64,000 nucleotides of DNA from Ischnura elegans (taxonomy: Eukaryota; Arthropoda; Insecta; Odonata; Coenagrionidae): positions 74,747,992 to 74,811,991 of the forward strand of contig NC_060253.1 of assembly GCF_921293095.1 (NCBI RefSeq), written 5' to 3'. Position 1 is the first letter of the stretch. The number at the start of each line of letters is the position of its first letter. Position numbers and translations under genes: made by a program. The notes beneath the pieces are model-generated. The model ran no database searches and was not told where the DNA came from. It saw nothing but the letters and a program-made list of their open reading frames with translations. Positions 1 through 11,073 of this stretch are shown in pieces.

Positions 1-1410
1 ATTCGTAGATGTTTATAAATTCTATTACTAATGGAGAATGTTTTGATTGGAAAGGAGGAAAAGGGTAAGATTTATTTTTCAGTCAAGTACAGCTACCATC
101 AATACTAACTACTAGTAACCTTATCAATCAGCAGATTGACGGACGTACGAATCGGAAAGGAGAGAGGAAGATGTAATATTGTGATGCGCAATGAAAGGCA
201 GTCATATTTTTTTAATTTTTGTTATGGGAAGGAGGACGGCAGGTAAGGATGGGAAAGGATGGAGTACTTCACTGTTATTGATTGAGGATCCGCTCTGAGA
301 CATTTTCAACTTCAAATTTATCAAAGCTAACTTTTGGCTGCCAGTTGTCCAATTCCGTAGAGCACTATTTTAATATTTGCATTAAAAGTGTTAATTAATG
401 AGTCCTTCATAGAACGAACCTTCTCTTTAAGTGTTTTTCTGTAAAAAATTGAATTTAATTTTGCTTAGCTGCCATGAAAACTTTTAAGTTTCCCATATTT
501 CAATTGTAATATTGTAATTATTTGCTACGTGCTCTGATTATTTTATAATTTAACGAATCTTCTCTTCATTTAGCGTAGGTACTAAAAAGGCATTTTTTCA
601 TTTATACCCACAATCTACTACTCGCCCAATCAATCGGTAATGGGGAACGTGTTAATTAGAAAGGAGAAGGAACGCTAAGTTCTATTTTTCTCCAAAGTTT
701 TGCTTCCATTAGTACTACTTACTACTAAACCGATGAATCCGTTGGAATAGAGAGCGTATTAAAGTCTGACATTAAAGTTCAAATCGGAAGAATTCTGATT
801 TTTGCTTTAGAAAAGCAATTTAAAAATCCAATTAAGCCTGATAAAAGTCCAATTATACGTAGAAAATATATATTATCCCTCGCTGAAAATGCCCACTATA
901 CAAATTAATGAATCTTTTATTTATGTACCTTACTGAAAAGGGAGATATTTTTCCAGTATTTTTTCATTTTCTACCATTATTATGTACAAGTGCACTATAT
1001 TTTCATTATAATATTGCTATAAATTGTTCCTGATATATAATGTTCAAATTATTAGTTTACTCGTGTCTTGCACTGATACACTTACAGTACAGAAAAAGTT
1101 AATTTTTTCCATTAAAACCTACCACTGCTAATCCTATCAATCTAACGAAGAAGGGAAAACGTGTTAATAGGTAAACACGAGGAATGAGAAAGAAGACGAA
1201 GTATGGTCTGGGAAAATGAGTAGGTGCCTGTCGCGGTTTGTGATTATTCGAGGGGAGATGTGTCGGATAAGAATTAAAGGGGTATAGTTCCCTCCGGCAT
1301 TAAGTCTCTAATCCGAAACACTATCATTTAGACTTCGTCGTTAAAAACGTTTATTATCGAATAGAATGATTTATTCAATGCATTTTCTCTTCATGAGTCA
1401 TGCTCAACAA

Positions 1411-1728
1411 GACAACATTTTCCCACATTTATATCTTTTGCTATCAATAATACTTATAAATGCAGCATATTTTTATCATTACTTTACTATTTGGTTTGAA
1501 AATATGAATTTTAAAAGACAATATTTTTCCACGTTAATATCTTTTGCTATCAATAATACTTATAAATGTAGTGTATTTTTATCATTAATTTACTATTTGG
1601 TTTGAAAATATGAATTTTACATGACAATATTTTTCCACATTTATATCTTTTGCTATCAATAACACTTATAATTGCAGTATATTTTTATCATTACTTTACT
1701 ATATGGTTTTGAAAATGTTTGTTTTACA
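1411..1728. repeat. 106-bp minisatellite, three copies
   Basis: Copies begin at 1411, 1517 and 1623, each starting with GACAAYATTTT and containing TATCTTTTGCTATCAATAA followed by a TTTTTATCATT stretch. Copies 1 and 2 are nearly identical and copy 3 is slightly diverged, so this is much younger than the 506-bp array it sits in. The short open frame from 1366 merely reads through the repeat and is not taken as a gene. Confidence 0.9.
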
Positions 1729-1730
1729 TT

Positions 1731-1925
1731 TTTCCGGCCTCGCTGGCGGCGGGATTAAGTCCTCCCCGGCCAAGTAATAGGTCGCGGGTTCGAGGCCCGC
1801 CTGGGTAAGTTTGTCTTATCCAGGGCACGGTTGTCCGTACACGCGCAATTGTTGAAATGTTTATTAAACCACGATGTGAAAGGCCATTGTGTGATGCTTT
1901 CGATGGAAAAGTAATCAATTAAAAA
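1731..1925 (+). mobile_element. tRNA-derived SINE (family A, copy 1)
   Basis: The head carries an RNA polymerase III box-B-like GGGTTCGAGGCC at about 1787 and an upstream box-A-like stretch in CTGGCGGCGGG, spaced as in a tRNA. A non-tRNA body (TCCAGGGCACGGTTGTCC onward) follows and ends in A/T-rich sequence. A shorter second copy lies at 19846-19935 and shares both the GGCGGC head and the CCAGGG...GGTTGT...TTGTTRAA body, which shows this is a dispersed repeat and not a tRNA gene. No cloverleaf was fully folded. No SINE family name is claimed. Confidence 0.7.
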
Positions 1926-2234
1926 TTTATAAATTAAAAAAATAGTATCTTCAATTGCCATGAAAAAAAAGTTTTGTCATTGATAAAATTAACTTCTAAC
2001 CCAATCAATCCAAATATGGGCTGTAGTTAACAATAACTGCAACTTAAACTAGCATCAACCATCGGAATTGAGAATGCATTAATCGAGAAGGACAAGGATG
2101 AAGTGAAGCATGGAGCATGGTCATAGAGAATGGGTGGCCGGTCTTATTACGTTATTTTTCGGGCGGGAAGGGACACATATGGTAAGAGCGGGATGGATAT
2201 TTTCATGTATTGCAACGTCCGGGAATCCTATTAA

Positions 2235-2849
2235 CCCTTCCGTTACTGTGCGGGGTAACTTAGTTGCCCCTAATTATGTTAATGTTGCATATTTTTTAAA
2301 ACTTTTTATTAGGTCCCCTTGATATTTTTTTCTTTTGAGCACAACCACTTTGTCGTTATTTAGGCGACAAATGATATTTTTTGCAATTAAATTGTTTTTA
2401 AAAATTTCAAATTATATTGGTGGGGTAACTGAGTTACCCCGCACAGCTGTTAGCGGAAAGAAAATATATTGTTTTGTTATATAAGTACAGGAATAAAAGG
2501 TGAATGCAATAAATTTTTTTATATTATAACTTCAATAACGCCAATTTTCTACATGATGGCACCTTTTGTACTTGTTTTTTTAAAGCATGTCAATCAATGT
2601 ACAGTTACAATAGGAAAATATGAAAGATTCTTGCCATTTTGCGCAAAATCAATTTAAAAACCTAAATGTAGCCAACAATTTATTTATAAATTATGCAAAA
2701 CAAGATATTATATGATTAAAAAAAGAGCCATGGTGTCGAATTAGAGTAAAGACTAAAATACAAAATATAATTTATGACTTATAAATGGGATACCTGAGAT
2801 ACACCACACAGTCGTTCGCGTAAGTTTTCTAGGCACAGTCACGGAAGGG
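2235..2849. mobile_element. piggyBac-type nonautonomous element with TTAA target duplication
   Basis: The left end CCCTTCCGTTACTGTGC and right end GCACAGTCACGGAAGGG are inverted repeats matching at 16 of 17 positions. Both are bordered directly by TTAA (2231-2234 and 2850-2853), the target duplication typical of piggyBac elements. The 615-bp interior has no transposase; a small open frame at 2469-2657 resembles nothing known to me. The interior holds further palindromes: GGGGTAACTTAGTTGCCCC near 2256 and GGGGTAACTGAGTTACCCC near 2422. Ends and TTAA are seen directly; the family assignment follows from the target site. Confidence 0.8.
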
Positions 2850-3554
2850 TTAAGGCTCTGGAGGGAAAAAATTTGATTTAGAATTTATCAAAGAATGCGA
2901 TTGGAAGATACAATTCCAATTCAGGTAAACCAATAGCTTAAATCTTCGCTGAAAATGCTAATCTTACAATGTAATGAATCTTCTCTTAAATGTCTTACTT
3001 ATTGTTAGAATTATTTATTGGCAGTATTTTTCTTATAACCACCATTAGCCATAATGTGAACTCAGTATTTCTTTCTTGCTGACAATACCAATGATACATT
3101 TTAAGGACTATTCTGTAACTTTCCACTGCTGAAATGTTCTCTTAAACACCATACACAGCTAACCCCATCAATCCAACGAAGGGATGAAAGTATAAATAGG
3201 AAAGGACAAGGAAGGAGGGGGAATTTCGTTCAACAAAGCTACAACCGCCGCTTTTTTTCAACCCCCGATAGCACAGCGAAAACACCATACATGCGACAGG
3301 CGGGTTCTGCGCCGATAGGGTAACTGCACGTCCTCCGCACCACACGCTCAAGTAATTTCTGATTGTAAGTTGATAGTTTAAAGTGAGTAGCAATCTAATT
3401 AACTACACAGCTCAGTTGATTCTTCCGCCAAGTGAGAACTGCGGAGATAGCCAGAAAACTCGTAGATTGGCTTCAGTATTGCCATGTGTTAGCCTTTAAG
3501 CCGGTAAAAGAGAATTTTTGAAATACATTGTGGCTATAGAGTGAAATCGTGTGA

Positions 3555-3932
3555 AACATTACGTCCATTTCCATTCAAAACAAGAGAAGAAACATGCCGA
3601 CTTCTGGAAGTGTTCTGATCCATGACAACGACCGTCATCTCAGCGCTGATGCAGCCCAACTGTTCCTGGAGCAATTTCAATGGGACATTTTCGATCACCC
3701 AATGTGCAATGCCGGCCTAGTGCCGTGTGAATCCCATCTTTACGCTGAAATGAAGATGTGGCTTGGAGGGAAGCGTTTTTAAACGGGCAATGAGCTTCAG
3801 GACAATGGCAACATTCATTTAAAGCCTTAGGCAGTAACATTTTATGAAGACGTTATTGTAAAGCTTGTCCATGGCCACGACCAATTCCTCGATCGCCGAG
3901 GCGATTATGTCGAAAGGACACCACAAGTGTAG
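3555..3932 (+). pseudogene. Mariner-like transposase fragment (C-terminal half), dead
   Basis: The frame reads through a mariner DDE domain end. HDN (second catalytic Asp) is preserved in VLIHDNDRH, followed by LEQFQWDIFDHP, then a degraded form of the PDLAPSDYHLF block reading AGLVPCESHLY, so the third catalytic position carries Glu in place of Asp. MKMWLGGKRF follows, then an in-frame TAA at 3779, a second stop about 27 codons later, and the family-typical C-terminus with HDQFLDRRGDYVE. The frame is kept to the end, so decay is by substitution. The N-terminal half and inverted repeats were not found; homology starts at the upstream NKRRNMPTSG. It lies inside the 506-bp tandem array and cannot encode active transposase. 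Confidence 0.85.
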
Positions 3933-4279
3933 TCAAGATTTACCGATGAAATAATTTTTAATCAATCATTTCGTCTCAGTTCATGACCCACCCGAGCTCT
4001 AAAAAAAGGCCCTCGTAGATTTTAAATAACCTTCACTTGATTCCAATATTCTGAACAAGACAACTTTTTCCAAAAGTTCTAACTAGGAAAAGGAAAGAGT
4101 AAGTGCAAGACAAGGCGGGTGAGTAATCTTACAGAGGAGACATATATTACGACGGTTTCGAGGCAGCAAGAGGATGACGTTTGGCTATCCTTTAAACACA
4201 CATCTAAAAACAATCAATCCAAACGAACGGAGAAACGTGAATTATAAGGGAAGGAAGAAGGGTTCACGAACTCCTCGCT

Positions 4280-5560
4280 GGAGGGGAAGTTGGAGTGTGG
4301 TCAGGGAGAATGAGCAGCCGGTCGTGTTTTGTTATTTTGCGGGCGGGGAAGGAGACAGCTGGAGGAGGGGGGGATGAGGGGTGATCCCCACTCTGACACA
4401 CTCCGCGCGCTTGTGAGCGGGTTATAGGACGGAGGAGGGGGTGGGGGAAGTGATAGCCCCTTCCCCCCTCTCCACACACTCGCCGCCCGGTCTTTCATTA
4501 CTTTCCGTGCCGGAACGAGGGCAGACGGAGCGGCGTGGCTTCCTACGGACGGACAGGGAACACAGTCGAGCGCTTGGCCGCGTGAGAAACGGACGTGCCT
4601 GCTCCGAGACACTACTGAGAGCAACGAGAAAGGATAGCGCGGAGTTTCGAGTTCACGTTCGACCGGCTAGTGGAAGCGGACATTCCCGCCAACTACGAAT
4701 CTCAACGTCCAGGTGGACGGCCCCGGTTCGATCCTCACCGGATTACTTTATCAACCCTAAAGCACAGCATTGAAAGTGTTGGCCCATTCCTCCTAGTTGT
4801 CCCAACAAGCACGGCAATTGATACCATAAATTTTTCTTTTCACAATACGTGAATAGACGCAAAAAACTGACCTTTATCAATTTTTCTTCCCACCCATAGG
4901 TGTAAACAAAAGAGTTTACTCAGTTTGCACATATATACGTGCAGAGATATAGTAAAAAGCTAAATCTGACCAGGAACGTACACACGTCCGTGTAGTTATC
5001 ACAACAAGCTCACGTGGGACAGCACAAACATTTAACCACTCGGATAGGGAGGCGTGTCTCTCAAAATAGTTACGGAACCCTACTCCTTCTAGTGGGTGAA
5101 AAAAATCTAGGTGTTCGGTGTGAACTGAGACAGTTATCGTGACGGTCAACATTTTGCGGTTCGGATGTGGACACAAGCTTGAAGTGCAGTGCGTGTCTCA
5201 AGGCTCGTCTCCTATAAGCTGCAGAGGCGAAACATTCCGTCGGGTGGGCTGGGTTTGTTTATCTCGGAGCTATCGAGTGTATTCTCCGGAAGGCGTGGTT
5301 CTTTGGTGCATTGAAAAGCTTAGCGTTGCATAGGGTTTTGAAGAAACACGTCTACCTCCACTGTGGGCGTGGGAACCCTTCCAACGGTGACTTCAACGAC
5401 CGATAGAGCATAACCATCTCCGACCGTAAAGAGACAAGACTACTCACCATTTCACCGAACTCACTGTTCGGCACAACGGACTCCTTTAACCACCGTGGCG
5501 GTCAAGGAGGCCTTGGAAGTGTGGTGACCCTAGGGACATCACTGGGAACTCTGTGATTTT
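4280..5560. other. GC-rich, CpG-containing block without recognised gene
   Basis: The sequence is much more GC-rich than its surroundings, with G-runs at 4361-4380 and 4431-4447. Several overlapping open frames exist on both strands (for example 4441-4773 plus, 4624-4301 minus), but none matches a family I know and their overlap suggests composition alone. A box-B-like GGTTCGATCC with a small hairpin GTCC-AGGT-GGAC just upstream lies near 4706-4735, which may be a decayed tRNA-derived repeat. The block could be an old exon/promoter region or a transposon remnant; I cannot tell which. Confidence 0.4.
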
Positions 5561-5697
5561 CGTGGTCTACGAAACCGTCAGACATGGAAGCGGGCTACAA
5601 ACCACAGACTACATTCCGCTGGACAGCGATGGACAACATCTTCAGGATCTGGAGAGGGGTGTTGGCAAGGAGGTTGCACGTTCCCAAAAGGTTGGTG

Positions 5698-5983
5698 GGA
5701 TGATCCTTTGTATAATTAATAGTAGTGGGCGTAACTTTGTCGAAATCCTTTATCGTTGGTTTATATATGAAATAAAAACTTGGGTATTTCCACATGGTAA
5801 TTTACTGTGACCGACCTTGGTTTTGTTAAAGAATAACATTATCACCTTTCGTTAATTTTCGTTACAGCGTAGTTTTGTTACCTTGATAATGTTACGCTGT
5901 AACGAAACCATGGTCAGTCAAACTAAAATATCATGTGAAAATAGCCAAGTTTTTATTTCGTTTATTCCTAGGATGATCCTTTG
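5698..5983. mobile_element. Foldback element between 13-bp direct repeats
   Basis: A perfect direct repeat GGATGATCCTTTG occurs at 5698-5710 and 5971-5983. Between them are two inverted arms of about 80 bp: the left begins ATGAAATAAAAACTTGG at 5768, and the right ends with its complement near 5960. Close to the centre lies a hairpin, CGTTACAGCGTA pairing with TACGCTGTAACG. Each arm carries the motif TTGATAATG, short hairpin, CGAAACCATGGTC (or a variant). The direct repeats look like a long target-site duplication. The overall look (inverted arms, long target duplication) would fit a Penelope-like or retrozyme-type remnant, but no coding sequence remains to prove it. Confidence 0.65.
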
Positions 5984-6873
5984 ATTTTTTTCGTACCCCT
6001 CATGTGGCCAATTCGCTAACTTCTTTACCTCAGTTAACCTAAAGGAACAGGGAATTGATTGATCAATCAGAAAAAGCTTACTATGATCCTCATAAAAACG
6101 CAATTAGAAATTAATACTTCGGAACTAAATTTGATGGTTAACTAGGATAGGTACAACTTCATAGAAAATATAAAGTAGGACCAAATGAATTGAGAACTAG
6201 TGTGATATTACGCTGTTTAGGTTTAGAATGATATCAATGAGAGAATTATTTATTTTATACTCCTATGAATAAATTAAGTTAAAAATTATCATTTTACTTA
6301 CTTAAACAGAAGTAATATATTCTAAGAGAAGTATCGGTAAATTTGATTTTCATCTGCCTGTAATTATTTCAGCGATGACTTTTAAAGTAATCCGCAGATC
6401 AGATGCATGGTATCTAAGTCAATCGCTAACTTTATGTGAGTAATCATTGTTATCTTCGTGGGTCCCAGCACTCAATCAATATAATTGGAGCCTTTATGTT
6501 GGTAGTGATTTTAATTACGGTATAAATCTATGTGATTAAATCAATAATTTTTCTTTACACCTATTTTTGATATTTTTTGCCTTTTTCAGTGTCATATATT
6601 TGGGTAGAGGTAGGGAAAGTAGAAATGATTTCCTCTGGTGATGATAGAATAGGTGGTGTGTAACGGATTTCCTTGGTATTTAGGGAGGATTATAAAATAA
6701 CACAAAGTATTTGTCAAAGTGGTGTCGAATTTCTAGGACTTTTACTATGAATCAACCATTTTAGTTTATCCATTCTGCAAATTTTTATATTCTAATGCTT
6801 TAATTAAGATATTTTATGGCAACCATGACAAGTCATCCATAGTTTTCTGCAATTATTTTCATGCAACGGAACT
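5984..6873. other. AT-rich sequence, nothing recognised
   Basis: No open frame of note, no tandem structure and no recognisable repeat end was seen here. Confidence 0.5.
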
Positions 6874-7176
6874 TCAAAAATTTCCGCGATAATGCTGAAA
6901 CCAATAATGAAATTTTCGGACTTCCTCTCGGGTTAGATACTCAATTGTCGTAAAGATTTCAAAGAGCGCGTTGCTCATTGCCTTCAGGGCAGTCTTAAGG
7001 CGAAGAGCAACGTGACGAGCTTCTTCCGTGATAAATTCATTACTCACATACGCCGGGAAAGTCTCTTCATGTATGCTAAAAACCGATAGTAACTTCGGGT
7101 GTTTGTCATCTCTCTTAACTACTAATCGACCAAATTCACCATGCTTTGAGTTATTATGGATAGCTACTAGACTAAT
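6874..7176 (-). CDS. Candidate terminal exon of an unidentified gene
   Basis: On the minus strand a 100-codon open segment begins right after a splice-acceptor-like TGCTAACAG (7185-7177) and ends at TGA (6876-6874). It was found by reading the strand, since it has no early Met. The translation is well mixed and hydrophilic, with HGEFGRLVVKRDD near the start, FPAYVSNEFITEEARHVAL in the middle, and MSNALFEIFTTIEYLTREEV before the end. Local GC content rises over 6920-7060 and codon use looks unlike the AT-rich flanks. I do not recognise the family. It may be the last exon of a minus-strand gene whose other exons lie at higher coordinates, or a retroelement or pseudogene remnant. No poly(A) signal or upstream exon could be confirmed. 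Confidence 0.35.
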   Translation of the reverse strand: MSLVAIHNNSKHGEFGRLVVKRDDKHPKLLSVFSIHEETFPAYVSNEFITEEARHVALRLKTALKAMSNALFEIFTTIEYLTREEVRKFHYWFQHYRGNF

Positions 7177-9630
7177 CTGTTAGCATATGAAATATGCGTA
7201 CTTCACCCTATAGGGGTTAATTCTTACATCATCTCCCTAGATTCCTCATGTATACACTTCAAGTACTCAGTTTTCATAATTTAATCGGCTATCATATTCA
7301 ATTCTTTTCACACTTACTAAAATAAGTGAATCTCCACAAGCTTTTATTCCCAACTCTACTTTTAACCTACTATACGTATTCCTTACTCCTAGACAAATAG
7401 ACGACACTGAAAGAGGAAAAAATTATCAAAAATAGGTGTAAAGAAAAATATGATGGTTTAATGATGTAACATTTACATCATTATTAAAATCACTGCCAAC
7501 AAAAAGGCTCCAGTTATTTTGATCGAGTGCTAGGACTCACGAAGATACAAATGATTACCCACATAACGTAAGCGATTGACTTAGCTTACTTGTCTGTAGA
7601 TCAGTTTTCAGGGCGTCGGAAGATACATTCAAAGTTTTTGTTGGGAGTTACAATGAACTGCCTTCATAGAATGTTGGATGCTAAAAGATCTAGAACGATA
7701 ACTCCATAAGTCCTGGCGTAAGGATGGGTAAAAGGTTGCACAGACATCAAGAAAAAGTTTTTGCGGAGAAACACATCATTTTTCATACGCTTGACGTATC
7801 CTCCGCAGTGAGGTAATTTATAAGGCTTGGACGGATTTGAAGACAGCGATTCCTACATTTTTCGCCCTATGCACCCCGGCCATTTTTTTCGGTTGATCTT
7901 CAATATCTTCGACCCGTCTCGACAGTTCGTTGTGCCTAAAAAATACGTAACCACCCGCAGACAAATTATATTCAAGCTTTTTTGGGTAACCTATTCGGCA
8001 CCATCTTCTCCAGATTAGACGTTAAAACGACTCATGACTAATCAAAGACAATCGTTAAATTATAGCCAAAATTTCATTTTTCATGAAAATCACTTGCAAT
8101 ATTATTGCTTCTAGGAGTAGGAAAGTATTTTCTACACTTTCTACCCCTTAGAAAACTCACCCGCGGTTTATATAGTCAGAGCAATTTTTCGGCGGCCTTT
8201 ACTTCAGATTTAGTAAGAATAGTACAATATATGTAATTGATAGAAAGGAAAAGTATCAAATAGTAATAAAAATAGTTTTAAAAATTGCGTAAAATTAAAA
8301 AAAGGTCTAATTACCTACTAAGTCGAGAAAATGTAAATGCCACGAGTACCTACTACAATGGAAGTAAATAGTTATCATTGCATCGAATCGGTGGTTTTAA
8401 ATGTAATGCCTCACTTTTATTACGTTTAATGCACTAAGAGACAAGGCAGCATAGGACAAGACCACGGAGTTAGTAGGCACTGCAGTTAGCAGGCAACGAG
8501 GCCATTAGCAGCTCTTCCCATCGCAGTTGTAGTAACCGAATAGTAACATCCACTAATTAATTCTTGAAACTATTTCCTTAACTTGATGGTCTTTAATGGA
8601 CACGGCTGAAATCGTTGACAAGGCTTATCCATAAAAGATCCCAAGCAACGAAATGATAACTCCATCCGACTGAGGTGAATTGACTGTATAAACCATTTTC
8701 TTGCCCCCGAAAATATTACATCAGTTCAAGAGTATTAACGTTATATTTACAAAATAAACAATCATATATTTTCTTCAAATCTAGGACGAGCTCCCTCATC
8801 TGAAACCACCTCTTGGTATACCTAATTGTGTTCTACCTAAACCGAATTAACTGCATATTCTTGAATCATTTATGGATATACAGTTCCAAATCTTAATGTT
8901 AGGTCTGATTTAAAACAATTATAATGTATATAAGGCTGACATCAACCATCAAACACTATAAATAGTTCAATTTCACTAAGTTTCCTACCGGCCCCGACTT
9001 CTGCAGGATATTCCCATAGAACACAAGCACGGAGGTATATGCACGTTCGGACTTACAAAAAAAAGGAACTGTGGATGTGGATAGAATTGAAAGGAAATGA
9101 ACTGGAAAGTGGTAACAGCAGGTATATGGGAGAGAAAGGGGAAGGAGGAAATTGAGAAAATTGCAAAACAAAAGATAATGGCGTAATTATCAAGGGCAAA
9201 TATCCAGCTAAGAGTTTATGCTGTTGAAATAGGCGAGGGATAAAAGGGAAAGATGATGTAAGGAACTTACTCATTCAGGACATCAACATCAAATGCAATA
9301 AGAGATGTAAAAATTAGGATTTTTCTAAAATTTTACCGGTAACTAAAACCAACGTGCATTATCTCGTAGGCTTACACTCGTATTTCCTTTATTTCAGTAT
9401 AGTGATCCAGAGAGGGCGTTAGGGATGAAAATTTACAGGGGTGTTGGGCAAAAAATGTATTTTATTGCAACCAATTCACCGTCATTGTTATTGCAGGAAG
9501 GGAAATCGAGATTGAGACGTTATCTCGAGGGACTTGCCTTTTCGTATTGACTGCGTAGGATAAAACATGATCCTTATCTTTCATTTGTATTGGTGTGAAA
9601 GATCATGCCTCTTTTTAACTCAACGATGTT
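7177..9630. other. Non-repetitive AT-rich stretch, no supported gene
   Basis: Several 60-70 codon open frames occur on both strands (for example 7827-8018 plus and a 62-codon minus frame at about 7845-7660), none with recognisable domains. No repeat family shared with the rest of the window was seen. Confidence 0.45.
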
Positions 9631-9700
9631 TTTAATTTTATAATTTAATTTTTAATTTAATAATTTAATTTTTAAGTTTAAGTATTTTCTTAATTAATTC
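9631..9700. repeat. Low-complexity TTTAATTTT-type AT repeat
   Basis: Irregular repeats of TTTAATTT and TAATTTAAT with almost no G or C. Simple-sequence DNA with no further structure. Confidence 0.8.
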
Positions 9701-10142
9701 TGTAATATATTAAAAATATGTTAATTTATTAATGAATTCTTAAAAATGCAATATTATCTTCAAATATACTATCATAGCAGTGCGGATCTAAAACCATTTT
9801 GGAACTTAAAGTTTATAACCTAAAATCCTATTTGTTTTCAGTAGCCATAGTCGTCATTTCTAAGATAAAATGAAAATTTCAAAATTTAGAGAAATAGTTA
9901 GGTCGACTCCCGGTGAAACCTCTTAAAGAAACATGTGAAGGACAGAGACTTTACCGAAAACCATTTCCAGCACGAAAATCAGACGTTTGGGCCGTAAAAG
10001 GGGAGAGGACGATGTCCCGTAAATACCAAAAGCTTCGTAATGAGATAAAGAGAGCGAGAGACGGCCGGATTAATTAGCCTCGTTCCGACGGACGGATTTT
10101 TTTAAGGCTTCCGCTTGCCAGACGTCTCACGAAAGTATTTCT

Positions 10143-10275
10143 TCCGCACTTCGGGAGAACTATCAGCGGCACAACGTCCGGCCAGCAGAAATTACGAAGG
10201 AAAGAGGAGCGAAATCAAAGGAGGAATAAAAAAAAAACAAAGACAGCGAGTCAAGTCGAGCGCAAGGAATTAATG
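10143..10275 (+). repeat. Direct duplication, copy 1
   Basis: This segment recurs at 10934-11073 in the same orientation. Both copies share ACAACGTCCGGCC, AAATTACGAAGGAAA and a final identical run of over 30 bp that ends GGAATTAATG (10243-10275 against 11040-11073). The offset is about 791 bp, of which 250 bp is the hAT-type MITE and its target duplication lying between, so the original duplication spanned about 540 bp. The sequence is GC-richer than its flanks. No coding frame is conserved between copies. Confidence 0.85.
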
Positions 10276-10300
10276 TTTACTACTAGACATTACTGCATAC

Positions 10301-10542
10301 CAGTGGCGTAATCCCCTCCCCCAAAGCCTCAGAGATACAAAAAAAATATTTAAAACTATTGCCTAGTTTTGAAATTCAATAACTGCATCTGCTTAATGTT
10401 TAAGTGCCAAAATTATGTAAAATGTATATCCAGGCATGTCATTTTTCAAAAATTTTCCCGGACCCCCGTTGCCTAGGGTAGGGAGGGTTGCCACCCCAGG
10501 CCATCCTATCCCCCCCAAGGCATATTCCTAGTTACGCCAATG
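10301..10542. mobile_element. hAT-type MITE (CAGTGGCGTAACTA family, copy 1)
   Basis: The 242-bp element starts CAGTGGCGTAAT and ends TAGTTACGCCAATG, an inverted pair. The 8-bp flanks CTGCATAC (10293-10300) and ATGCATAC (10543-10550) match at 7 of 8. CAGTG-type termini with 8-bp target duplications are the hallmark of hAT elements. The interior shares ATATTTAAAACTATTG and TCTGCTTAA with the copy at 47901-48137 and, in reverse orientation, with 21966-22215. There is no coding capacity. Confidence 0.9.
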
Positions 10543-10933
10543 ATGCATACTATACATTATATACATATACCTTATATTTTATTACATGCATTATATAATA
10601 CCATACATTACTGCATTCTATACTAGATAGTACAATTGAAATTATTCTTTAATTTTTAAGAATTATCTAAGAATTTGCAACTGAAATAATTTTAAAATTA
10701 TTGTAAAATTATATATTTAATAAATTGTACCTGTAAATAATTTATAAAATCATACGGATTATTAATTAATTATGTGCAATTATTGTGCACATATTTATTG
10801 TATAGATTATATTATTAACTACATAATTAAATAAATGTGGTTTTACAATAATATTGAAAATTATGTCTGCTTGGTGGAAGAATAGTTTTAAAATGGTTTT
10901 ACCGAAAAATTATATAAAGTGCGAAACATGTAT

Positions 10934-11073
10934 TCGCCACTTCAGGAAACTATAGCGGTACAACGTCCGGCCGACTGAAATTACGAAGGAAAAGGGGGGG
11001 CGAAATCAAACGAGGAATTGAGGAAAAAAAACAAACGAAGACAGCGAGTCAAGTCGAGCGCAAGGAATTAATG
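10934..11073 (+). repeat. Direct duplication, copy 2
   Basis: Second copy of 10143-10275, with small indels, notably an extended G-run near 10995-11001. Homology ends at GGAATTAATG in both copies; on the left it begins near CTTCNGGAAACTAT. Confidence 0.85.

Larger units (their letters stand above)
1..4440. repeat. Degenerate tandem array, period about 506 bp
   Basis: The phrase ATCAATC recurs at 123, 629, 1136, 2004, 3167 and 4213, usually followed by degenerate forms of CGAAGG, GTGTTAATAGG and AAAGGACAAGG. The first two spacings are 506 and 507 bp. The later ones (868, 1163, 1046) shrink towards about 500-600 bp once the minisatellite, SINE, piggyBac-type element and mariner fragment between them are removed. 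A second phrase (GGTCAGGGAGAATGAG and variants, ending GCGGG) recurs near 1205, 2120 and 4298; a third (AATGAATCTTCTCTTAAATG and variants) near 412, 554, 905 and 2971. I read this by eye, without an alignment; unit identity is low, so the array is old. No gene was seen in it apart from the inserted elements listed separately. Confidence 0.65.

Noticed and set aside
1366..1605. 79-codon plus frame
   Set aside because: It is the translation of the 106-bp minisatellite.
4264..4773. Overlapping open frames of 67-110 codons on both strands
   Set aside because: They occupy the same GC-rich DNA in several frames, with no family resemblance, low-complexity Pro/Ser/Arg composition and no splice or poly(A) context.
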